From: Candidatus Omnitrophica bacterium CG_4_8_14_3_um_filter_43_15
GTDB lineage: Bacteria; Omnitrophota; Gorgyraeia; Taenaricolales; Taenaricolaceae
Assembly: GCA_002783585.1 (NCBI GenBank)
Contig: PFHB01000055.1
Location: forward strand, 784 to 33,432
Length of the DNA: 32,649 nucleotides
Direction of reading: 5' to 3'
Below, one piece after another: positions 8,473-14,387 of the stretch (position 1 is the stretch's first letter; the number at the start of each line of letters is the position of its first letter). The notes beneath the pieces are model-generated. The model made no database searches. It saw nothing but the letters and a program-made list of their open reading frames with translations, and had not been told where the DNA came from. A program made the translations under genes and the position numbers.

Positions 8473-9675
8473 TTATGCCTGCGCGAATACTTTTCTGACA
8501 ACAAGGCTGGCTGCGCCGATCGCAACAGAATCTTCTCCAAGCCTTGCGGGTATAATCTTTACCGCCTCTGCCATTTCCTCAAAACAACAAGTCTTGATCA
8601 TCCTCTTTATAGCATCTATAAGAGGAGGGCCTGCAGCCTCTATGCCGCCTCCGATAACAACAACCCCCGGATTAAGCAAATTAACCAAAAATGATATCCT
8701 AACGCCAAGACGTTCTCCGGCCTTTTCAAGAAGCTCTATCGCCAGCCGGTCGTTCTCTTTGGCGGACTTAAATATAACATCTGTTGTGATTTTTGTCAAA
8801 TCAGAATTTACTTCCTTGAATATCCTTGAATCAGCCTGCTTGCTAAAGGCCTCTTTTGCCTCATCAGGCATTCCAAGGCTTAAATCCCACGGTTTTAACA
8901 TAATGCTGTTTTGCGCCCAGTTACTTGAATAATCAAGCAACTCTTTTAAGCTTACCTCGCCTGCTGTGCCGCTTACCCCGCGGTATATCTCGCCGTTTAT
9001 TATTATTCCGCAGCCAACACCTGAGTACATATAAAGCATAACCCTTGCGTCTGTGCCAAGGCCCACTGACCATTCTCCGTAAGCCGCTGCTGTGGCATCA
9101 TGCTCCATCATGGCTGGTATGCCGAATTTCTGATCAAGCAGAGTATTTACAGGAACATATATACTTGCTATTCCCTCTGTGCAGCGCACTGTGCCTGCCT
9201 CTCTGTCAATAACGCCTGAGGCGCCTATACATATGCCGTTTATTTTCTTGGAATCTATATCAGGAACTTTTATTAATTTGCTTATTATATCAACAATCGT
9301 ATTTATAACAGCCTCTGCGTTATCCTTTGGCCTTGGCGCCTTTTCCTTGGCAATAACCTTGGCATCAAGGTCTGTAAGCACGCCTATGATCCTGTTTACT
9401 GCCAGATCTATGCCTATTACATAATATGCCTTTGGGTTTAATTCTATCATTGTAGGCCTTCTGCCGCCGCTTGATACATCCAGGCCCCTCTCAAGGATTA
9501 AACCCTTTTCAACAAAATCATTCACATAGTTTGAAACCGTTACTATGTTGAGTTTTGTAATCTTGGACACATCGGCCTTGCTTATAGGGCCGCTGCGCTT
9601 AACGGTTTCAAGTATAGCCAGATTCTTTCGTTCTTTATCTGTTAATATTTCGCCTTCAGATTCAAGATTTCTCAT
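8473..9675 (-). CDS. ROK-family transcriptional regulator (NagC/Mlc/XylR type)
   Basis: This protein has an N-terminal winged helix (about residues 12-65, with ISKADVSKITKLNIVTVSNYV) followed by SGGRRP and a ROK sugar-sensing domain. The ATG at 9675 is preferred over the in-frame one 12 bases upstream, because GAGG lies 6 bases before it and overlaps the upstream ATG; the protein then has 400 residues. The catalytic-type Asp is present in EHDATAAAYGE. However, the phosphate motif is altered (GIDLAVN instead of DxGGT), and the usual GH plus CxCGxxGCxE zinc motif is absent after GVSGTAGE, so it is probably not a kinase and lacks the structural zinc. It has its own promoter and sits among amino-sugar genes, so it most likely senses a GlcNAc-related sugar. 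Confidence 0.9.
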   Translation of the reverse strand: MRNLESEGEILTDKERKNLAILETVKRSGPISKADVSKITKLNIVTVSNYVNDFVEKGLILERGLDVSSGGRRPTMIELNPKAYYVIGIDLAVNRIIGVLTDLDAKVIAKEKAPRPKDNAEAVINTIVDIISKLIKVPDIDSKKINGICIGASGVIDREAGTVRCTEGIASIYVPVNTLLDQKFGIPAMMEHDATAAAYGEWSVGLGTDARVMLYMYSGVGCGIIINGEIYRGVSGTAGEVSLKELLDYSSNWAQNSIMLKPWDLSLGMPDEAKEAFSKQADSRIFKEVNSDLTKITTDVIFKSAKENDRLAIELLEKAGERLGVRISFLVNLLNPGVVVIGGGIEAAGPPLIDAIKRMIKTCCFEEMAEAVKIIPARLGEDSVAIGAASLVVRKVFAQA

Positions 9676-9700
9676 ATTGTACCTCATTATTTTTAATAGA

Positions 9701-9718
9701 TTTTATATTAATTTAAAA
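9701..9718. promoter_or_regulatory. Candidate operator of the ROK regulator
   Basis: TTTTATATTAATTTAAAA is an 18-base dyad with one mismatched symmetric pair. It overlaps the predicted transcription start of the ROK gene. Its TTTTA/TAAAA arms resemble AT-rich ROK operators, so autoregulation is plausible. AT-rich dyads arise easily by chance. Confidence 0.45.
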
Positions 9719-9721
9719 AGT

Positions 9722-9750
9722 ATTATAACATCTTACCGGCTTAATGTCAA
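9722..9750 (-). promoter_or_regulatory. Sigma-70 promoter for the ROK gene
   Basis: On the minus strand TTGACA (9750-9745), a 17-base spacer and TATAAT (9727-9722) match the consensus exactly. The -35 box overlaps the stop codon of the upstream TIM-barrel gene. Confidence 0.85.
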
Positions 9751-10742
9751 TGTAATTTCTTGTACATCCTGCCAAGGGTTTGCCAAACTGCTTTTGGGTC
9801 ATCGCTGGATAGATTTGACATCTGGTATGTGCCGTAATAGCTCCATGCGGCAATGTTGCGGATACCTGCTTTATGTGTGGTTTCAATGGCTAGTTCTATG
9901 TCTTTCTCTCTGCCTTTTGCTATATTAAAATTCAGGATCCATATCTGGCCTTCTTTATTATATTCCTTGGCCAGTTTGGCTATTCTTTCAGCTTGCCCAC
10001 CAACCCTTTTTACAATCTCTTGCTCTGTCTGGCCCTTGCGCCAATATGGGTCTGTGCCTATTATATCTAAGGAAGCTATTTTGGCAACCTTTGACCAATC
10101 GGTGAATGTGCTTGTGTTTTCAAACGGAAGATAGCACATAGAATTTACGATATCTTTTTTCTTTGTCTTGGCATAATCACACAGGAATTTAAGGAAATCC
10201 ACCAAACAATCCTCTTTGAACAATCTTACATTATCATCCATTACCACCGGCATATCCTTGCTGAAACGCTTTTTGAATAAATCACAGCATATGTCACACC
10301 TACACGCCCAACCCTTACAACCTTCGGCTTCAGGATAAAGATAAAAATGCGGCTCATCCCAAAATATATTATCAGCCCCTATCTTTATAGCGGCATCTGT
10401 CCACTCCGTCATAAACTTCCTGTATTTCGGATTATTAAGGCATGCCGCAGGCAAAAGCCCGCCTTCTGCATTTTTTTGCATCGCGTCAACATTTTTGGCT
10501 ATAAAATTAGAATAACTCTCGCCTCCCCATGTCTGGCCCACTGCCCAGGGATCAATCCAAACCTCAAGGCCCTCTTTTTTGGATGCCTTGACTATCTTTT
10601 CCATTGTGCCCGGGTAAAATTCCATATCCTCTTCGCTAAATGTATGCACAACGAAATTACATCTATTATCCCTGATTGCCTTCATATCATCCGCAACATC
10701 ATCCGGCATTCTGGAGCCAAAATAACTAACACCTAATTTCAT
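9747..10742 (-). CDS. Uncharacterised TIM-barrel protein, possible glycoside hydrolase
   Basis: This is a 331-residue cytoplasmic protein without a signal peptide. It opens MKLGVSYFGS, then alternates strands and helices in a TIM-barrel-like order: VVHTF, EVWIDPWAVG, NIFWDEPHFY, DIIGTDPYW, IWILNF and NIAAWSYYG. Acidic residues at strand ends (WDEPH, TDPYW) resemble the acid/base and nucleophile positions of barrel glycosidases. A Cys cluster (CKGWACRCDICC) follows the WDEPH strand, as in some GH42-like proteins where it binds zinc. It overlaps the end of nagA by 4 bases (ATGA), so it is translationally coupled to amino-sugar catabolism. A hydrolase or isomerase acting on the imported sugar is a reasonable guess. 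I do not recognise a characterised family. Confidence 0.8.
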   Translation of the reverse strand: MKLGVSYFGSRMPDDVADDMKAIRDNRCNFVVHTFSEEDMEFYPGTMEKIVKASKKEGLEVWIDPWAVGQTWGGESYSNFIAKNVDAMQKNAEGGLLPAACLNNPKYRKFMTEWTDAAIKIGADNIFWDEPHFYLYPEAEGCKGWACRCDICCDLFKKRFSKDMPVVMDDNVRLFKEDCLVDFLKFLCDYAKTKKKDIVNSMCYLPFENTSTFTDWSKVAKIASLDIIGTDPYWRKGQTEQEIVKRVGGQAERIAKLAKEYNKEGQIWILNFNIAKGREKDIELAIETTHKAGIRNIAAWSYYGTYQMSNLSSDDPKAVWQTLGRMYKKLH

Positions 10743-11920
10743 TTTATGATTTCTCCCGCGATTATAGTAGTTTTAACATTACAATTTTTATCCATCACTA
10801 CAATATCAGCATCCTTACCAACTTCCAGCGAGCCTTTTTTCTTTTCTATGCCTAAAACCTTTGCCGGAACAAGGCTCGCCATTCGTACTGCATCTTTTAA
10901 ATCAACTATACCCATATCAACTATACGTTTTACAATTTTATTAAGTGTCAATGCAGTGCCGATAAACGTATCCGCGCCGCAATAAACAGCCAAACCGTTT
11001 TTTGCCTCATATTTTAATCCATTATAAACATATTTTCCGTCCGGCAATCCTGCCGCTGACATTGAATCTGTGATAAGCGCGATTTTATCAGGCCCTTTTT
11101 GTTTAACTACAAGCTTAACCACTGCAGGATGCAGGTGTTTTCCGTCGGCAATAAGCTGGGCGCTGACTCTATCATCTGTCAGGATCGCGCCGGCAGCGCC
11201 GGGCTTTCTATGATGCAAGGCGCTCATTGCGTTAAACATGTGTGTTGCGTGCGTTATGCCCGCGTCAAAACCTTTTAGCGCCTCTTCATACGTCGCGTTT
11301 GTATGGCCTATTGCAGCAACAACTTTATTTTTCTTCAATTTTTTTATTATATCAATTGCCCCAGGTATCTCCGGGGCGATAGTCATCATCTTCAACGAAC
11401 CATCGCAGGCGTCAATGATATCAAAAAGGTGCCTGGCACCTTTTTTGGTGCCTGGCACCTTTTTGATGTTTTCCGGCTTTATCATCCCGCGTTTCGCCGG
11501 GCTGATAAACGGCCCTTCAAGATGCGTACCCAGCACCTCGGCGCCGTCTGTGCCTTTTTCCATCGCCTCTTTCACCGCACAAAAAAGCGCCTGACCCCTT
11601 TTTGAATATACAGTTGTCGCTAAAAATGCGGTAACGCCGTTTTTTGCCAGGGTTTTGGCAATCGCATTTACCGCATCGTATGTGCCGTCAAGAATATCGT
11701 ATCCGCCGGCGCCCTGAACATGCACATCGATAAAGCCGGGTGAGATGTATTTGCCGCGGCAGTCGATGACTGTTGCGCATATGGGGTCAGGTTCTAAACC
11801 TGACCCCATATGCCCTGACACCCCTGCATAAACGATTTTCCCGTCGCCAACGACAACGACACCGTCTTTAATGATTTCTTTGGGCGTTATTACCGCGCCT
11901 TTTAATGCAAACATAATCAT
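10739..11920 (-). CDS. nagA: N-acetylglucosamine-6-phosphate deacetylase
   Basis: NagA removes the acetyl group of GlcNAc-6-phosphate to give glucosamine-6-phosphate. The 393-residue protein shows the amidohydrolase fold markers: SPGFIDVHVQG (60-70), HLEGPF (133-138, metal-binding Glu135), GHTNAT (205-210), THATHMFNAM (223-232) and the catalytic Asp in ITDSMSAAG (D285). It starts inside the stop codon of the HEPN gene (ATGA overlap) and overlaps the next gene in the same way. Two repeat-derived segments interrupt it in frame: one encoding HMGSGLEPDPIC at about 37-48, before the VIDCRGKYISPGF strand, and one encoding IKKVPGTKKGARHLFD at 152-167, after the HLEGPF loop. All catalytic motifs remain intact, so the enzyme is probably active. 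Confidence 0.96.
   Translation of the reverse strand: MIMFALKGAVITPKEIIKDGVVVVGDGKIVYAGVSGHMGSGLEPDPICATVIDCRGKYISPGFIDVHVQGAGGYDILDGTYDAVNAIAKTLAKNGVTAFLATTVYSKRGQALFCAVKEAMEKGTDGAEVLGTHLEGPFISPAKRGMIKPENIKKVPGTKKGARHLFDIIDACDGSLKMMTIAPEIPGAIDIIKKLKKNKVVAAIGHTNATYEEALKGFDAGITHATHMFNAMSALHHRKPGAAGAILTDDRVSAQLIADGKHLHPAVVKLVVKQKGPDKIALITDSMSAAGLPDGKYVYNGLKYEAKNGLAVYCGADTFIGTALTLNKIVKRIVDMGIVDLKDAVRMASLVPAKVLGIEKKKGSLEVGKDADIVVMDKNCNVKTTIIAGEIIK
11420..11467. repeat. 48-bp double palindrome inside nagA
   Basis: Two copies of the palindrome GGTGCCTGGCACC are separated by six T and flanked by ATCAAAAA and TTTTTGAT, making the whole 48 bases a near-perfect inverted repeat. It contributes exactly 16 codons (IKKVPGTKKGARHLFD) in frame. 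The same GTGCCTGGCAC core forms the hairpin at 22482-22545. Confidence 0.9.
11778..11812. repeat. Perfect palindrome inserted in frame in nagA
   Basis: Sixteen-base arms starting CATATGGGGTCAGGTT flank a CTA loop. It is a variant of the elements at 5791-5821 and 22563-22599, with the central TCAGGTT/AACCTGA replacing CCAGGTT/AACCTGG. On the coding strand it gives HMGSGLEPDPI. Confidence 0.9.
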
Positions 11921-12327
11921 AATTCTATAATGTTATCACAAATCCATCGATGAAATCTTGTTACCAGTTTGGCCAGTTCATCGGCTTCTGATCTGTGTAT
12001 ATTGCGCCTCTCATATTGTATCAAATTTTTCTTGCTGATTATTTTTCGGAGAATACCTGCCTTCTCTTTTGCTTCGGGCAAAGTAACGGAACTAACTAAA
12101 TCGCAGACATCGAAATGATCGCTTGAAATAGAACGAATACCTTTCTCATATATACAAATAGCGTCTGCCGAAGATATGGCGCATTGGATAGCCAGTGTTC
12201 CGACAGCGTTAAAATTCTCTGAATTTAAAGCTACTGCCATAGCTGAATAGTTATCTTTTGCCTTTTTAAGATAATCGCTTGCGGCAGTTTTGTCTTCTTC
12301 TTTTATTTTTATATTTTTGGAAGTCAT
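11917..12327 (-). CDS. HEPN-domain protein, partner of the upstream nucleotidyltransferase
   Basis: A 136-residue, helix-rich protein resembling small HEPN proteins. Telling segments are NAVGTLAIQCAISSADAICIY (residues 40-60), SSDHFDVCDLV, and a last helix pair with LIQYERRNIHRSEADELAKL and RFHRWICDNI. It follows an HTH-nucleotidyltransferase gene after 5 bases and precedes nagA with an ATGA overlap. MNT-HEPN pairs are commonly toxin-antitoxin modules in which the NTase AMPylates the HEPN RNase. The classical HEPN catalytic Rx4-6H motif is not clear here (R107 and H111 are only three residues apart), so an active RNase is uncertain. An alternative is a non-toxic regulatory pair of the operon. 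Confidence 0.75.
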   Translation of the reverse strand: MTSKNIKIKEEDKTAASDYLKKAKDNYSAMAVALNSENFNAVGTLAIQCAISSADAICIYEKGIRSISSDHFDVCDLVSSVTLPEAKEKAGILRKIISKKNLIQYERRNIHRSEADELAKLVTRFHRWICDNIIEL

Positions 12328-12332
12328 ATTGT

Positions 12333-12965
12333 TTATAACCTATGCGGATCAACTCCATAAATCACATTATAAGATTTCATCAAAGCAGAAACCGGAGTAA
12401 GATTTCTATCGCGGCGGGCTCTAAACTCTTTTAAAGTCTTTATATACGTATCCAAGGAAAATCCAAAATATTTATAAAAATCACTGTAAATCTTGCCTAT
12501 AAACACATCTTCCGTTCGTTTCTTTGAAAAGCTGTCCTTTGTTATCACGGCAACATCGCAATCGCTATTTTGATGGGTTTTGCCTTTAGTGATGCTTCCG
12601 TAAAAAATTAAAGAAACTATTGACGGACCTATTTTATAATCTTTTATCTTTTTAAGAAGAAAATTCTTTATATCTTCTTTTATTAAGACTTCTTTTCTGA
12701 AAGCCGGCTGCAAGATATCTTTTACAGTGCGATTCGAAGAATTTATCTTATATAGGTGTTGTTTGCCGATAATTTCCCGCTTCAGTATATTCAGATTATA
12801 AAGCTCTTTGAGGGCGGAATGCGCTGCAGGCGGGCTTACGCCTATAAGCGCTGCTATCTCTCTTCCTGATGCCATGAAATCACTGGTTCTTGATGTAAAC
12901 AGCCGCAGGATTTTTACCTTTGATTTTGTATTTAATATATCGTCCAGGTTCTTTTCTATGGGCAT
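12333..12965 (-). CDS. Winged-HTH plus minimal nucleotidyltransferase (MNT) protein
   Basis: The ATG at 12965 is chosen because GGAGG lies about 10 bases before it; an in-frame TTG 24 bases upstream sits on the operator and is unlikely. The protein has 210 residues. An N-terminal winged HTH (about 10-75; SGREIAALIGVSPPAAHSAL, then a wing ending in KQHLYKIN) is followed by a polymerase-beta-type NTase with GSITKGKTHQNSDCDVAV at about 123-140, the family pattern GSx4Gx5SDxDxxV. In MNT-HEPN modules the NTase is the antitoxin, and the fused HTH would add autoregulation. It is the first gene of a tightly spaced run through the HEPN gene, nagA and the TIM-barrel gene. Confidence 0.85.
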   Translation of the reverse strand: MPIEKNLDDILNTKSKVKILRLFTSRTSDFMASGREIAALIGVSPPAAHSALKELYNLNILKREIIGKQHLYKINSSNRTVKDILQPAFRKEVLIKEDIKNFLLKKIKDYKIGPSIVSLIFYGSITKGKTHQNSDCDVAVITKDSFSKKRTEDVFIGKIYSDFYKYFGFSLDTYIKTLKEFRARRDRNLTPVSALMKSYNVIYGVDPHRL

Positions 12966-12981
12966 ATCTTTGTTGCCTCCG

Positions 12982-12997
12982 CTTAACAACTGTTAAG
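12982..12997. promoter_or_regulatory. Perfect inverted-repeat operator candidate
   Basis: CTTAACA and TGTTAAG are perfect 7-base arms around two bases. The dyad starts at the last bases of the -10 box and covers the expected transcription start. That placement suits repression by the winged-HTH protein encoded immediately downstream. Confidence 0.7.
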
Positions 12998-13024
12998 TAT
13001 ACTTTACATAAACAAATTTGTCAA
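12996..13024 (-). promoter_or_regulatory. Sigma-70 promoter for the MNT-HEPN-nagA operon
   Basis: On the minus strand TTGACA (13024-13019), 17 bases, then TATACT (13001-12996). The leader to the ATG at 12965 contains GGAGG. Confidence 0.85.
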
Positions 13025-13052
13025 GCAAATTCTAAAACGCTTTATAGCAAAC

Positions 13053-13077
13053 GCAGGGCCTCTAAACCTGCCCCATG
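13053..13077. repeat. Degenerate copy of the CAGGTTCTAAACCTG palindrome
   Basis: GCAGG and CCTGC flank GCCTCTAAA, followed by CCCAT. It looks like a decayed, partly deleted relative of the elements at 5791 and 22563. It lies between the MNT promoter and the permease stop codon. Confidence 0.5.
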
Positions 13078-13088
13078 GCTTTGACTAA

Positions 13089-14387
13089 TTATCCTTTAGT
13101 TGCGCCTGCGGTAAGGCCAGCGATGATATTTTTCTGGAATATAAGAAAGACGATGATAACCGGTAATGCGGTGATTGAGGAGCCGGCCATAAGATGCACC
13201 CAATCAACCCCTTGCAGGCTCTTGTAAAGCGCAAGGCCTACAGGTAAGGTACGCATTTGAGGCGTATTGGTTAAAATAAAAGGATAAAGAAACGTATTCC
13301 AGCTTCCCATAAAGGCGTTTATGCCTATAACGGCTAATGCCGGGCGCGCCAGCGGAAGCACAACCCTGAAAAATATCCCGAAATCAGAACAACCGTCTAT
13401 CCTGGCCGCTTCTTCTAAAGATATAGGCAGTTTACTTATATACTGGCGCATCAGGAATATATTAAACGGGCATAATAATGCCGGCAGGGTGAGCGCCCAG
13501 TATGTATTTAGCCATCCGAGGTTTTTGATTAAAATAAAAACAGGCACCATTATGACCTGCGTAGGTATCATAAGCGAACCTATTACAATCATAAATATAC
13601 TCTTCTTAAAAGGAAACTCTTTCCTGGCAAAGGCATAACCGACCATGGAGCTGAATATCATATTGCCCGTAACAACGCAGAAAGTAATGAATATGCTGTT
13701 AAAAAAATACCTGCCGAAAGGCCCGCTTATCAAAACGTCGATGTAATTATTAAACGTAAATTTCTTAAAATCAAAACGCAGATCATCCATCTCTACGGCG
13801 TATGAGGCGCCGGGAGAGAATTTTATATAAAAATTTTCCGCGATCTTCTCCCTTAAATCCGGATTTATCTTTAAAATATCAAAATCTTTAAGCGGTATGA
13901 TTATTTTCTGCCAGGATGTTTTAAGCCCCCCTGGCATATACTTATCAACCGCAACCTCTGCGGCCCTGCCCTTGACATCCTCAAGGCCAATAAAAAATTT
14001 CTCGCCGCCTGAGGCCCCGCGGCAGCTAAATTCAAGCGTATCAAACTTACGCACATCCTGGCCAAGCCTTGTCCAGAAAACCGCGTCCCCGCCTTTTGAA
14101 GTATCGGCCTTTATGCTTAAGAATCTGCCGCTTCTTATTTTATCATCTATAAATTCGGTAGTAATAGCGGCCTGCTGCGCCTGCCTTGTCGCTATGGGCC
14201 CGCCTATGGAATTGGTAGAGCCAATATCAAAATCCGCCACCAGTATATTCTCGACGGACTCAAACAATGTGCCGCCTGTCTTTATTGATGTATAAAACAT
14301 CAGCCCAAGCGGTATCATTGTAAGGATAAGCATAATCGTAAGGACTATTATGCTCGCTATTAACACCGATGAATTTTTATTTACCAT
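13089..14387 (-). CDS. MalG-type sugar ABC permease with inserted extracytoplasmic jelly-roll-like domain
   Basis: This is an inner-membrane permease subunit for sugar uptake. The C-terminal half is a normal MalG-type permease: NNYIDVL and GRYFFNS before the second TM segment, several TM helices, and the EAA loop EEAARIDGCSDFGIFFRVVLP (about 325-345) that docks the ATPase. Between TM1 (about 9-31) and TM2 lies an extra 160 residues (about 48-206) where relatives have only a short loop. The insert reads like a carbohydrate-binding jelly roll: VADFDIGSTNSIGG at the start, then FDTLEFSCRG, FFIGLEDVKGR, SWQKIIIPLKDF and YAVEMDDLRF. It would face the periplasm. The gene shares one base (TAATG) with the preceding SBP-permease gene. 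No ATPase gene follows. Confidence 0.9.
   Translation of the reverse strand: MVNKNSSVLIASIIVLTIMLILTMIPLGLMFYTSIKTGGTLFESVENILVADFDIGSTNSIGGPIATRQAQQAAITTEFIDDKIRSGRFLSIKADTSKGGDAVFWTRLGQDVRKFDTLEFSCRGASGGEKFFIGLEDVKGRAAEVAVDKYMPGGLKTSWQKIIIPLKDFDILKINPDLREKIAENFYIKFSPGASYAVEMDDLRFDFKKFTFNNYIDVLISGPFGRYFFNSIFITFCVVTGNMIFSSMVGYAFARKEFPFKKSIFMIVIGSLMIPTQVIMVPVFILIKNLGWLNTYWALTLPALLCPFNIFLMRQYISKLPISLEEAARIDGCSDFGIFFRVVLPLARPALAVIGINAFMGSWNTFLYPFILTNTPQMRTLPVGLALYKSLQGVDWVHLMAGSSITALPVIIVFLIFQKNIIAGLTAGATKG

Noticed and set aside
12965-12989. TTG start of the HTH-MNT protein at 12989
   Set aside because: It overlaps the operator and would place the GGAGG inside the coding region; the ATG at 12965 has correct spacing.
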